Below are positions 20,542 through 32,322 of a stretch of 49,031 nt of DNA, piece by piece (position 1 is the stretch's first letter; the number at the start of each line of letters is the position of its first letter). The translations under genes were made by a program, and so were the position numbers. The stretch covers positions 1 through 49,031 of the forward strand of contig PUDQ02000134.1 of assembly GCA_002964805.2 (NCBI GenBank). Reading direction: 5' to 3'. The stretch comes from Trametes villosa (lineage: Eukaryota; Basidiomycota; Agaricomycetes; Polyporales; Polyporaceae). A model generated the notes under the pieces. The model ran no database searches and was not told where the DNA came from. It saw only the letters and a program-made list of their open reading frames with translations.

Positions 20542-20954
20542 GACGGAGTCACGCGCCTCCACAATCCCAATTAGGAGGGGCGTGTAGACGAAGGTGTGAA
20601 CCTGCAGTTCATTGCCGCCATCGTCAACCTAGTGCAAGACTAAGGAGGTCAGTGTTGATTGTGCATACAAACCGACTGGCAGGTGCAGCAAGACTCACTT
20701 GTTGCTTACTCAGTGAGCACGCATGGGCTCTCCGAGGACCTGGCCAACGATGTGGATCTCATTGTCAGTGCCGCGCATACGTACTTCCATGCTCTCCGCA
20801 GGCAATAAGAAGCGGATCATGATGAAGACGCAGCGGAGAAGGACAAGAGAAAGCTGCAAGCGGATAAGCATAATGCCCGCCGGGTGAGTGTGAGTGTGTG
20901 GAAATCGGAGCTCGAGGAGGGCGAACGCGGGCGGTTTGCCTTGAGACGGGGCAA
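20542..20954. other. No gene seen
   Basis: Short frames only. On the minus strand this lies just downstream of the transposase-like pseudogene, where its C-terminus would be expected. Traces such as MEVRMRGTDNEIH could be rearranged remains of it. Confidence 0.4.
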
Positions 20955-23930
20955 TCAAGGTGGGGTTACCATCTGGCGAATGTGGTGTGTCCAAATGTGC
21001 AGGAAGAAGCGCGCCCGTAGTGCAGTTAGGACACGGTCTTGCGCCAATAGTCGCCTGTTCAGCCAGGCGTCGAAGAGTTCTCCTGCAAATTGATAAGCCG
21101 CATCAGTACTGGCTCACGCAGGCAGTCGTGATACGCGCCGAATATGAATAGATACACGAACAGGCCTATGAACTCGGGGCGGATGTCTCTCTGTCCGTCG
21201 AGCCTCTCGGTGGTCGTCGCCGCGAGCGCCATGTGATGGAACATCCGTCGCGTGGCTCCGTCGTCCTGTTTATCGACGTCGCTCACGTCGCGCAGCTGGG
21301 GGCCTGGGGTGCCGGTCTCGTACAGTTGCACAAACGACCTATTCACCACGTAGCCTTTGCCAAGACTTGCGGTGTGAGTACCATGCTGGGGTTGGTTGCG
21401 GCAGGTTTTGCGAGCATGCGGGGGGTCTTGCACAGAGATCAGGGGCCCGGTGATGTCAAAGACAGGTGCGCGTAGGCGCACTCCGTACAACGGATAGTCA
21501 TAGGCGAGGGCGGGCTGATCGCTTTTTTCGGCGTCCATAAGAGCCTGCGCCGCCAGCTCGGAGAGGCACCATCTGCTGCCATAGAAATGACCGACATCTT
21601 GAGCTGTCTGGCGAGTGCGAGGAACTGCGTGAGTTCTTCGTGAATGAGCGTGGCGTCGTCGTTCCCCTTGGTCGGGCGCAGTGCGATAACGAGAGGCAGT
21701 ATCTGAGGCAGAGGAATCTAGTGCAGCGGATGAGTTTCTAGTGCGATACCTATGCAAGAAAACATCATGCCTTCACAAGGATCGCGCGGACTTGAGTGGC
21801 GAACTCTTGATTTTTGCTGACCCGCGTCACGAAGTTTTCGATGTCGTCTGTGTCGTTCACGGTACACTGCTGTAGCGGCAGTACCGCGCCGAGAATATGG
21901 CTGCCGTAGGCGTTCGAAAACGTCAGACGTTTGTCAACTTTCGTGCAGTCGCCGGCGAGAGCAACTGGTCCCGTGTACTTAACCGCATCCATGAGCCGCT
22001 TCACGCGCGCGACATTGTCCAACGTAATGTGGGGGTCGCTCAAGCAGTCGGGCGACCGCTTGACCAAGTTTCTAGATGCTTTCGGTGGTGAGTGACCGAA
22101 ACGCGTGGATTGTGGATAGGCAAACCTCAGGGCACGCGGGCAGGGCCCGCCAATCGCGCCGCTCAGAATGGCGTACTGTTGAGCTGACTTCTGCCCGTAA
22201 GAGCGCATGAGCACCATGAAGTTCATGTACTTGCGCGGGTAGCGCATGCCGTGCTTGAGTTTCGTATTCGGGTCGGTGAGGCGACGTACTTGCTCGGCCA
22301 TGACCTTGCAGATATTGATGAACGCCTGGCGGTCCGCGAGTTTACCGTCTCGAGCTTGTTCATAGAGTGCAACAAATGATTCGGTGCATTCGCCACGCTC
22401 GAGGTGCTTCCACACTCGAAAGGTGAGAGGGTCGGCCATCTTTCGCGCGCCTCGAGCGCCCTGATCGCCAAAGGCACGTACTTCTCCCGCGCCACGTGCC
22501 GCAAGCGCTGCTCATCCTCGGGGAGTGCGGCCTCCTTGTTCTTCTGCTCTCAGTCCGGTTGTAGCCCCTTATACACTACGCACGCACCCGATATACTGCT
22601 TTCTTGAATGCTTCGTTGTTCTCTGCTAAGTCCTGGCACTCCTCGCAAAGCCCTGGGGCATTCGTAGTCGTCCCCGTGCACCCAGTCGCCTTCACGAATC
22701 GGTTCGCGTAATCCACCTCCCACCGCGCGAATCCCTTCAAGGTATCGTCGAAGTACCGTTGCTCCTCATGCGTCCAGAGCCTCTCTTCAAGCTGGCAATT
22801 ACCGGTAGATGGGGGCTCCGTGCAGTCCGCGAAAGGAATGGGTTTGATCGGTGGCAACCCGGTACGCTCTTTCTCCTTCCTAACTGCCCGGTCTTGAATA
22901 GCCGGGAAGGGTTTGTAGGGGAACACGCTCCTGGCCGCGTGCGCGCGGAATGTCGGAGGTATTCCACCTAGGGAGCGCGTCTGTGTCCGTAAGACGTACT
23001 CCTGCACCTCGCCCCCGTGCAAATGCTGACATGCCACCACAGTGCACTCCGGCGGGGGCCGCGCCTGCTCCACGGGGGCAACGGCTTTGGCTTCGCCCAC
23101 CTGGACCGTGAAGTGATTGGTAATGGGGGGTGTCTAGGGTTGAGAGGTAAGTGAGTGTGCATGGCTACCTTATCAGCGTACTTACGGCCGTTGTAGTGCG
23201 GACGTCATACTTCACGACCGTCTTCACCGGTGCGGAAGGGTCGAGGCCCTGCTAGAGTCTTCCGGGGCACGCCTACTATCTGAAAGTACGACGCAATCCC
23301 GCCGTTCGAAGCCTGCGACGCTGGCATCAATAAGTCAACTGCGTGGAGCAGGGACAGGACATACCGGCACATTCGTAGGTACGTTCTTCACCACGGCAAT
23401 ACGGCGCATGGTGACATCATTGATCCGTGGGAATTTGTCCTGATGCTTTTCCCAGTTGCGAAGGTCGTATTCCCGGTCTGTGCGCAAAGCGATCCAACTG
23501 CTGCAACCCTCGCAGCGTACTCGGTGAGCCTCAACGCCGCCCGCACGCGTCCACTCGTCCGCCTCCAGCATGCAACGCCGCTGTCCTGGTCCTTTGCGCT
23601 TCCCCCGCGATCGCTTTTTGGCGGGTGCATCGTCGCTCTCATCGTCAGAGCTCTCTCTCATCATGTGGTATGCTAGCTTCGACGGCCTGAGCTCTTCCTC
23701 CGTGCTGTGCCCCTCTGAGTGCGCGTCCACAGCGTTCTGACACTCTCCTACAGGTTGCTCGACGCCCGGGGGCGAGGCTGGGCCCACATCGGCAGCCGCG
23801 GCGACAGCACTGGACGGCGGGACGGCAACGACGCCGTCGTTGACGTGCACGGAGCCGTTCGACGACGGCGCCCCGGTCGCCTGGCTGGGATATGCGCGGT
23901 CAGTGAGAGGAGGGCGCGCCCTGTCTAGGA
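20955..23930 (-). pseudogene. Decayed transposase-like gene (P-element/THAP9-reminiscent fungal family)
   Basis: Minus-strand exons preserve a multi-domain protein. At 23600-23400 is a Cys motif (VRCEGCSSWIALR...DLRNWEKH), perhaps a DNA-binding finger. At 23100-22576 are RSLGGIPPTFRAHAARSVFP and ARWEVDYANRFVKATGC. At 22439-21765 are YGQKSAQQYAILSGAIGGP, VKYTGPVALAGDCTKVDKR and YGSHILGAVLPL. At 21560-21150 are SMAADGAS, DPPHARKTCRNQPQHGTHTA and VDKQDDGATRRMFH. The D-G-C-T-K, A-D-G-A-S and D-P-P-H-x-x-K-x-x-R-N blocks recall P-element-type transposases, which is inference. Frameshifts near 23255, 22445 and 21560 and a truncated C-terminus make it non-functional. Intact GT-AG introns (for example GTATGT after NVP at ~23365) show it was once spliced. 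Confidence 0.6.
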
Positions 23931-23966
23931 GGTAAGTTTAGTAAATGTGTAAAGGGTGCTAGGGAC

Positions 23967-24752
23967 TCATGGAATTGCCAGGAGGGCGCGCAGAGCCCCC
24001 GCACGAACGTGCTCCTTTGCGCTATCCCCAAGCAAAGGGTGCGCCCAGCCATCAGCGAACGCCTGCATTGCGGTCATCACGAAGAGTCCGCAGGACCATG
24101 AGTCCACTTGAAGGTCTTCCGCGGGTGGTGCCCGTACAGAGAACGCATACGAGCCCCATTCGGTAGCGGGCAGCGCTAGGCACCTTCGGATTGCGTCGAC
24201 TGCCGCCCTCAACGACTGCGAACGCACGGTGAGTACAACGTTTTCATGTGAGCATGGTTGCTCACCTGTTGCGCCCAGGTTTGCGACTGCAAGCTGGGCA
24301 TGCTGTCAGCAATGCCGGAGGTGCGTTCCTCGGCATCCACGTAGCCGAAGACCCAGTGCGCCGGCGATCCGCCACACAACGGGATGCCCCAGCGAACGCC
24401 CCGATGCAAGACTTCGGAGCTTTGTTCAAGGCACTAGATTTGAGAGGGTAAGCGGCAACTCCGTGTGGGTGGTACACCAACTTACTGCGGCCGCTACATG
24501 GTCTGCTATAGATCCTTCGAGGCCACCATTGCAAATGAGGCCGCTGGCTATGGCCGGGATCCAGGAAGAGAACAGAAGAAAGTCTGCGCCCCGGGCCGAC
24601 TTCTCAGCAATGTCTTGAACGACTGCAGCGTATGCATCGAGGGTCGCTCCGCAGAGTTTCTGAGTACGCCCAGGTAAGAGTGTCTCAAGTTCTTGACTAC
24701 AGAAGTCGATGTTGCGGACACGCCGCATGTGCGTGTCCGGTAGTGCGTTCAT
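23967..24752 (-). CDS. Ulp1/SENP-like C48 cysteine protease, 3 exons
   Basis: Exons 24752-24486, 24433-24266 and 24215-23967 with introns of 52 and 50 nt give an intact 227-aa protein. The order of active-site features matches the C48 family, which removes SUMO or related modifiers: His115 in HWVFGYVD, Asp132 in IADSM, Gln181 and Cys187 in LQVDSWSCGLFV. N-terminal residues 15-35 (CSQELETLLPGRTQKLCGATL) fit the substrate-side start of the fold. It lacks the long N-terminal extension common in cellular Ulp1, so it is close to a bare catalytic domain. It sits just beyond the 5' side of the transposase-like pseudogene on the same strand and may have belonged to the same element. ATG 24752 is the first in frame. 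Confidence 0.75.
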
Positions 24753-24914
24753 GGTAGCTGGTGTGCGGGTGGCTCTGGTCGATGTGGTAGATGTGTAGGA
24801 TGTAGAAATCAAGCTCGCATTGTTTCAGTCTCTACATACATGTTCTGCTCCAGCCATGGTGGCCAGAGGGATTTTAGCGCCCACTTTTCAGCCACCACCT
24901 CGACGTCAGATAGA

Positions 24915-25170
24915 CACTTTTGGTTGACAGCGTCGCATGCGGCGAGGCCAAGGCACGCATCGGCCTGGAAGGGCGCGGTCTGTCCGACCACGCTCTGATC
25001 TCAGTGTCAACCCGTGCGGGGTGGTGGGAGCAGACGCTACCGCCGAACATCAAACGGAAGTCGCCTGCTGAGAAGGAGATCCTGGAGGACCTCGTCAAAG
25101 CGGTGGGGGCAGTACAAGTGGACGTCAGCAGCATACCTGAAATACAGCGCATCTGTGACGCGATCATGGC
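24915..25170 (+). pseudogene. LINE endonuclease fragment (plus strand)
   Basis: The plus strand reads GRGLSDHALISVSTRAGWW followed by KRKSPAEKEILEDLVKAVG. This parallels the SDH end of the endonuclease in the LINE at 26185-32163 (GLSDHAVIHVNIPAGEW, KSDAEKEFLASILEDV). It is a short orphan with neither RT nor 3' end. It abuts an unrelated minus-strand gene near 25170. Confidence 0.6.
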
Positions 25171-25174
25171 CCAT

Positions 25175-25960
25175 CCGGTTGAGCCATGCGGGACGGCCGT
25201 CGTTCTCGACGGTGATCTGCAGTAGCGGCAGGCAACGCCGTAGATACCGAGAACGGCAATGAGCTACTCGGCTGCAAGTCGACATCCATGGGCACTTCGC
25301 GCCATGGTCATCCAGAGACAGCCCCAGACCCGCATACACCGAGGCGTCCGCGTCGCCTTTGATGCGGCATTTCTTGAGCTCGCGGATCTTCTCGCGCGCC
25401 GCTCGGAGCTCTTCGGGAACGGGCTCGTCGTCGGAGAACAGGGCGAGCTCTGCGGGGAGGCGGAAGGACGAGAGGACGGGGTCAAGGATGCGAGCGCGCA
25501 TTTCCGCTACAAGCTTGCCAAGGGAGGAGGGAGGGTCGAGGGGAGCTCTGGGGGGCGCGTTGCGCGTGATGTATGCTTCGCGGGCGGTCGCAACCATTGC
25601 TTTGAACGGCGCAGCATCTACGCGCTTGAAGTATAAGAGTTGCGCATTGACTGCACACATTCAGGACGTAACAGCTCCACCAAAGGCAGACCAATTGATG
25701 AGGGCTGGGATGGGCGGCATAGCATCGAGTTGCTCACTCAGTTTGCACGAGGGACCGTGAAGCTGCGTTGCCCCATCTGAGCATGATGCTATATATCATA
25801 GGGGAGTGCATGCGCACCTTTCCATTCAGCTGGTCCAAGGACTATGGCAGGTTCGCCACTGCATTTCTCCGCAACTCTGCGAGCCTCGCTATGTCGGCAT
25901 GCATCTTCTCGAGAAGGGCTTTCTGCCACTTTATGGAATTTACCAGAGCGTCCAAGCTAC
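25175..25960 (-). CDS. Uncharacterised gene fragment
   Basis: The main exon (about 25660-25175) reads FKRVDAAPFKAMVATAREAY, then KLVAEMRARILDPVLSSFRL and EELRAAREKIRELKKCRIKG, then a segment ending around VENDGRPAWLNRMGHDRV. An upstream segment at 25960-25850 reads LDALVNSIKWQKALLEKMHA and DIARLAELRRNA, a helical pattern that I recall from the N-termini of basidiomycete F-box-like proteins. Whether the two belong to one transcript is uncertain, because the intervening frame has a stop and only weak splice sites. Composition is helical and charged. No catalytic motif is seen, and the 3' end is disturbed by the LINE fragment. Confidence 0.35.
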
Positions 25961-26184
25961 GAAAACGACAGTATCAGCCATTTCGTGCACCATACTCAGG
26001 ATTGTATAGAAACATTGGAAGCTCGGGATATAGGTTTACGTACATTTGGGCATGTTGATGTTCCATGGTATGCCAGTCGACATACTGTAGACGGCGAGGT
26101 GGTGGGCAGAGTAGGCTCGTAAACCAGCCTCAGGGGGGGGGAACTGCGGAGCTTGAACCCTCCTCTGGCCCTTCGCAAGTCCGC

Positions 26185-29100
26185 TCAGTTTGTGCACAGA
26201 AACTCTTCAGAAAATCTCCAGGGCTTTATGAATGGATTACACGACGCGCTAGGGTTCGCCTCGGCTAGCTCCTCCCAGTCGCGTGTAACTTCCTCCGATA
26301 TCGCGCTCCGCACATAGGCGTAGGAGGTCGGGTACAGACCGTCATGTAGCCCTCGGGGGAGGCGCTCTGGGGCGGAGTCGCGCGCTGTCCACTTGACGTC
26401 GGCGTCGATGGCGTCGTTTTCTTCGACTCCGGAGTGAGAGGGGCAGTAATGAAGGAAGAGGTGATTTTCCGGGCGGCGTTCAAACCAGTCCCGGAGTATG
26501 CGGCATATGTTGAGGTTGGCCATGCGGCCGCCCTCGGTGTCGAGACCATTCTTGAGCGAGCTCTCGCTGTCGCAGAAAATGTGGACGTATTTGTAGGACT
26601 TCAGGTAGGCGTACGCAACAGCGAGCGAGAGGGCGATCATTTCGCAGTCGAATGCGAATGCATTCCCAGTGTGAATTGCCCGGCAATGCTTCAGCCGCCC
26701 CAGGTGGTAGGCCCGAAACCCTGCTGCCGATCCGAGCCATGCCTCCGTCGGGGAGGAGGCGAATGAACTCCCGTCCGTAAAGAACACGAGCGCGTCGGCA
26801 TCGGCGTGCGCCTGTTGGATCCGTGGCCGTAGGTTCTGTGCAATCCAACGCTCCAGCGCATCCTTGTTGCTCTTTGGCGGATGGTCCAGAAACTTGGTTA
26901 CCCGATCTTCAAACAGATCACGGACGCGCAGGCCTGGCTCGCACTCGTCGTCGAGGGGGTTGAAGGTCTCCGTGATGTCGGGTCGGTCTTGGGGGAAGAC
27001 TTCGGAGAGCGGGATGCCGGACGTCGGAGGGGTGGTGTGGGGAGGGAATCGAACAAATGGGGCGTGTGGAGATCGCTTGAAGACGTTGGGGAAGGCGGCA
27101 CGGAGGGGGTGAATCCGTAAGAAGTAGCGCTGCTGCAGTTTCTTGCAGTGGAGATGGAGGGGAAGCACACCTGCGAAGGAGTGTAGCGCTCCTGTCGGCG
27201 TTGTGCGGAATGCGCCCGTGATCCAGCGTAGGGCTCAATTCTGCGCTGCTTCGAGCGGCTTGAGCAGGGTTTTGACGCCCTTCGACCGGAACCACGCTTC
27301 GACACCATAGGTGAGGAGGGGCCGGATACACGACATGTATAGGGTGCGTCGCTGCATGGGGGACAGGCCTCTGATAGAGTTCCCTAGCATGAGCGTTGCG
27401 TTGACGGTTGTAGTTGCCCGTTCTGCGAAGTAGGCCACATGGGCGCGAAAGGTGAGCTTCGGATCGAGCCGAAAGCCCAGGTATCGCCAGGTGAGACTAG
27501 GCTGTATGACGTACTGAGGACTCAACTCGAGTGGGCGTCTTGGGTCTTGTTCGGCCTGCATGCGCTGGGGAACGAAGTGCATCAGTTCGTCCTTCTCCTC
27601 CTCGATGACGAGACCCAGGCGGCCCAGCGTAGTCACCGTGTCCCGGTAGCGGGTGCGTAGGAGGGCACAGTTCTCTTCGAGTGAGGCTGATGTTGCAATC
27701 CACAGCCCGTCGTCGACATAGAACTGCAGCGCTGTCTTGCTGCGCCTGACCGAGGTAGGGAAGAGCCGGTGGAGGGCGGGCGAGATGTAGATGTTTGTCA
27801 GGACTGGGGAGAGAGCAGAGCCTTGTCCAGCTCCGACCGGGGGCAGGTCGAACCAGGGAGAGGTGGCACGGCCCCATCGGAAGCATGACTGGCGGCCCTG
27901 CAGGTAGTTGCGGAAGAAGCGGACAAGCGTCGGCGAGAAGCCGTAGCTATGCAGCAGAGAAGAGAGTGGTTGACGGAAGGGAAGAACTGGGCTACGTCGA
28001 AAGCTAAGCAAGACGTGACCAGCTTGTGCTTCCAGCCCATCCGGATGTGCGTTATGAGGCAGGTTGCAGCGTCGACGGTGCTATGAGCTTTAGTTCCTCC
28101 AAACTGGTTCGGGTGGAGGATGCCGTGCTTCTGGCACTCATAGTGGAGACGTTCACTCAGGACTTTCTCCATGAGCTTTCCGAGTGTGCTAAGAAGCACT
28201 ATTGGGCGATAGGACTTGATGCATGAGTAGTCCTCCTTGTAGGGCTTCGGAATGACCACGGAAACCGCACGTTTGAACTGCGACGGCCAGACACCCAAGT
28301 CGAGAATGGCGTTATAAATACGCTGAATGACGCCCAGGAAGTGGTCGTCCGCCAGCAGAGCCTTCAGGTGGCGCCAGTGTAGGTGGTCCCAGCCAGGCGT
28401 AGATGATGTTGAGGCATTTCGCAAGGCATCTTGAATCTCCGCCCGCACGATAGCAGGACAGTCTCGTGGTGGAAGTGCAGGGATGTCGTCGAGTATAGTC
28501 GGGTCAACCGTTCTTGTGGCAGCAGAGTGGAAGGTGCTCTCTAGGGCCTCCCAGAGATCAGGCAGGGAGCGGAGAGGTTGATTTTCGTGGACCAGCGCCT
28601 TGTACATCGGCATAGCGCGAGGTCCGACCCACGCCATTAGGTCCCAGACACGTCGCTTCTCCTCAGAGATCTCTTGTATGCGCTCGTCCATGCGCACGCG
28701 GCGCCGTTTATGCAGTGTTGACTTGAGCCGGCGATACGCAAGGCGTGTGTCTGCGCGGGCCGCAGGGGCGAGGCGCGGGGAGAGTCGCTTGACTTCTTCG
28801 AGACGTTCGCGTGCGCGCTCTAGGCAGTGAGTGGCGTCCGAGCAGGCGCGGAGTCCCACCACTGGAGCGAGCGGCTGCAGATAGCGACGGGCCGGGAATG
28901 AGCAGCCCAAGCGTCGGTGATGCAGGTGAAGAGGGTGTCCACTGCTGCGCAGAGCACTTCCTCGGTGGTGAGCGGCAGGTCTTGCGGAAGGCGGCGGCGG
29001 ACGTCTTCAAGGATGGAGGCAAGAAACTCCTTCTCGGCATCCGACTTGGCCGAGATCGACGGTGCCCCCTGGTATGACCATTCGCCAGCCGGGATGTTGA

Positions 29101-29831
29101 CGTGTATGACGGCGTGGTCGGACAGACCACGCTCCTCAGGAGCGACACGGATTGTGTAGAGCTCCGGGGCGGGGTCATCCGGACACCAGATCAGGTCAAT
29201 GACAGTGGCGCGGAGGGTGTCACGATGGGGGTAATGGCCCGGTGGGAACGCCAACCGGCGACAAGAGCCGGAGGCCGAGGCGAGCATGAAGGTCGGAGAC
29301 CTCGCCCGTGCGGGCAGCTGAGTGCGGGGGGTAAGTGGGATCCCAGACGCGCAAATGTGTGTTGTAGTCTCCGCCAGCAAGATCTATGGGGGGCAAGAGG
29401 TGAGCAACGTCTGTGAGGTATTCCACCGCGCCGTTGCAATCATCGTTGTATACATTGAGGATGGAGGTGGGTTCCTGGGTGGACGTGAGACGGACCGTGA
29501 GCAGCATGCAGTCATGGTGGTTGACGGCGGGGTCGAGGGATACAATGGCATTTGCGAGGCGTCGATTGACATGGCAGACCACCCGCGCGTCCTTGCGGGG
29601 CTCAATAAGGTGCCATGCCGGGTGCAGTTGTGTACCATGGAGCATGTTATCGTCCCTGCGCTCGGCCGGCCCAGCCGGAGACGCAGAGGGAATGGGGCGT
29701 ATAGGGCCATACCATGGCTCCTGTATGCAGACAATGTCAACGTCGTTCGCAGCGCATCGCTCTAGGAGGAAATGAGTGTGCTGGGGAGAGTGGTTGACAT
29801 TTTGATATACAACATGAAGAGAGTGCGGCAT
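26185..29831 (-). pseudogene. Second LINE ORF2 (endonuclease, RT, RNase H) with frameshifts
   Basis: Endonuclease at 29831-29220 and on in a second frame: YQNVN, IQEPWYG, GGDYNTHLRVWDP and GLSDHAVIHV. RT at 28910-27235: KPYKEDYSCIKSYRPI, HPNQFGGTKAHSTVDAA, FDVAQFFPSVNH, VGAGQGSALSPVLTNIY and FYVDDGLWI. RNase H at 27168-26185: FFTDGSSF, FDCEMIALS, FCDSESS and PSHSGVEENDAID, with the four acidic residues visible. Frameshifts fall near 29230, 28900, 27990 and 27200. All catalytic motifs survive in pieces, so it is a younger wreck than the RT of the first LINE. Confidence 0.75.
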
Positions 29832-29836
29832 GATTA

Positions 29837-31763
29837 TTAAGTAGGTTCAGCCCCCGTGCCTGTGCTCTTCCCCTTCCCCTTCCCTGGGCGCGAGCGCCAG
29901 CGCGGCGTGCGCCGCAAGCTGCCGGTGGAGGTCTGGGGGGGCTTATCAGCATGGAAGAGCCGCACGTCCGCGGGGCCGAAACGTACATGTGCGGGGGTAG
30001 CGAGGGAGGAAGCGTTGTGGGCAGGTTCGCGGGAAGCGGGGGCCAGTGATGCGGAGCGCGCACGCGAGGTCGAGCGCAGATTACTCCGGAACCAGTCACG
30101 GTCCGAGCGGTGCTGGGCGTAGATACAGGCTCGTCGGTCGTCGGCATAGTGCTTGCCGCCGCAGTTGCAACAGCAGGGGGAGCAGGCGCAGGGGTTCGTG
30201 TCGCAGTCCGGGCGCTCCCTGCAGCAGGAGGCAGACTGGTTATGTAGACGCACATCGTGGGCCTCGCCGCACCGTACGCACATCTCCACCCCGGCATGGC
30301 AGGGAGTGACCCCACGCCCAGCAGTTAGAGCACTGCGGGACCAGGGGCCGATCAGCAAGGGGGCGCAGGCGGCGCACCCCGTTCGAGAAGAGAATGGGGA
30401 TGTTACAAAGTTTCTCACTGGTGGAGTGCTGGCTGTCGTCCACAAACTCAGCAATGAGCATGCGGGCACTGTCAGAATCGTCGGGCGGCCCGCAAGCCTA
30501 TCGAACACGAGTTGAGCTGCGGGATAGTACCTCTGCCCAGGCGGGGTGAGGCAGAAGAGCCGCGGTGGCATCTTGGACCGGGGTCAGGTTGAGGGAGTCA
30601 TCGCAGCAGGGGACGCATGGGAACCCCAGTGTAGAGTGATACTCGTAGGGCTTGGCCACTACGGATGTTGTCGGCAGGGAGTGGAGAAGCGCAATGCATT
30701 CCTGGACAAGCTCGAGAACAGCGGAGCTGGGCGGGCCCGTCAAGACGATGCTGATGGTGCCAGACGCGCACCACCACAAGGACTTGACGCGAGTGTCCCC
30801 GAGAGCCTGCCGCTCGAGGCCAGTATTGATATTAGTCTGCAGGACGCCACTCCGCAGGCGAGCCTCGTGCTTCGGAAGGCCGCCGGGGAACTGGACGAAC
30901 ACGCGCTTGGATGAGGAGGAGGGCGGAGACTTGTAGAGCTTCGTGCGTGGCCCAGGGGAGCGTCCGCGGGCCGAGGGTGCGGTGGCGGGGGGTGGAGCAG
31001 GGTCTGTAGGAGCTGGCGGGGTGGGGGAACGCAGGCGTTGGGCGTACGAGGGAGTCGGCGAGCCGAGACGGGTGGCGAGGGAGGCTTGAGGTGCGACCGC
31101 GGGCACACGCGTGGCAGCGGGCGCGGGGGCGCGCGATGGACGCTCCTCCGTAAAGCCGAGGTATTCATCCGTGGAGAGGTAGTCCAGCCCTGCGCCGTCC
31201 CCGTCCCCCAACGACTCGGACATCACAACATCCGGGGGACGCGGCGTACCCGCTGAAGGCGGGGGCATGGAGCACGAGCGCCAACTAGGGCTGCTCGGTG
31301 GTGCGGGTGAGGCGAAGCGCGACATTGGGTGCGGGGAGGGGCTTGGACGCCAGGCTTGCGCGTGCTCACTGGGGATCGGCGGGGAGGAGGGACGGGGAGA
31401 CTGACCTGACGACGCCTGTGGTAGGACCACAGGGCCAAACGTGCGGTCGAGCGCGGCGCGGTCGTCTTGGAAGGTTGTCATGATACGGCTCAAGGACTGA
31501 ACCGTCGAGTTTAGTCGGTCGAGGGCTGCGTGTATGGTGGACCAGCCCAGGATCACCTGGTCGACGGGCATGCCGTTGATATGGGCCCGGTGCTCCCGGA
31601 GCGTGGAGTTGATGGTGTTGACGAAGTAGGTGGCAGATGAGCAGTAGGAGAGGAAGTCCTCCCTCCAGTCTAGCGAGGGGAGGAGCGAGGAGGGGGACTC
31701 AGGGCGCGGCTCGGCGGGGGGCGGGCCTGGCGACGGCTCGGGCGCTTCCTCGTCGTATGCCAT
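29837..31763 (-). pseudogene. Second LINE ORF1 (gag-like) with frameshifts
   Basis: A 421-codon frame starts MAYDEEAPEPSPG. It has a Pro/Ser-rich centre and a folded part (KRVFVQFPGGLPKHEARLR, VKSLWWCASGTISIVLTGPP) that looks like the RNA-binding region of such proteins. After PHPAWAEV (~30530) the frame slips. Further segments give LIAEFVDDSQHSTSEK, CSNCWAWGH and a Cys cluster (CVRCGEAHDVRLH, CCNCGGKHYADDRRAC). At least two frameshifts separate them. The last segment ends at 29837, five bases before the ORF2 ATG. A separate upstream frame (32163-31768) may be an N-terminal piece. Confidence 0.65.
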
Positions 31764-32322
31764 GTCATCAAGCAGGCCCGCTGTTACATGTTACGGACAG
31801 CGCGCCGTCGACTTCCTCCTCCTCGTCGCCGTCCGTGAACGACATTTGGGCGGGAGGGTCGGTGGGCCGGTGTTCGAGGGAGAGTCGGGGAGGGCTGTGG
31901 CCGCTGAGAGAATCGAGCAGCGTTGACAGGCTTCCGGTTCTGCAGCGCTTGCGGGGGCTGCCCAGGAGCGAGGGCACCGGACTCCATGAGGCGTCAGAAA
32001 GGGCTCGCGGAGGCAGTGCACTATTTCCCCCGAAATTGGAACTCCGGCGTTCCCACGGGGGACCTCTTCTCACACATCGTTCTAGCCCAGGGCAGAGAGC
32101 TTTTTTCCATTGACTGTTGGAGGGCGAATTGGGGGAGAAGAGCAACTTCTGGGTGTCACCCATGCCATTACTAATTACACTCTTCCCAAAAGAGGTTGGT
32201 AAATATCCCAGGTCTCACAACTAAAAGTGTAACGCGCATCGTCGGAGTCGGCGGCGCATCAATTTCAGTAACAACTATAGTAACCATCAGGTGCTGCAGC
32301 TTACCTCAACATCACCCCCACC

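Larger units (their letters stand above)
26185..32163 (-). mobile_element. Second LINE, about 6 kb, nearly complete but degraded
   Basis: Minus-strand non-LTR element distinct in sequence from the one at 13145-19016. It has a gag-like ORF1 with Cys motifs and an ORF2 with endonuclease, RT and RNase H. RT motifs are of the GAGQGSALSP and YVDD type. The 5' limit is placed at the start of an upstream frame near 32163 and the 3' limit at the end of RNase H coding. True ends and target duplications were not resolved. Confidence 0.75.
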
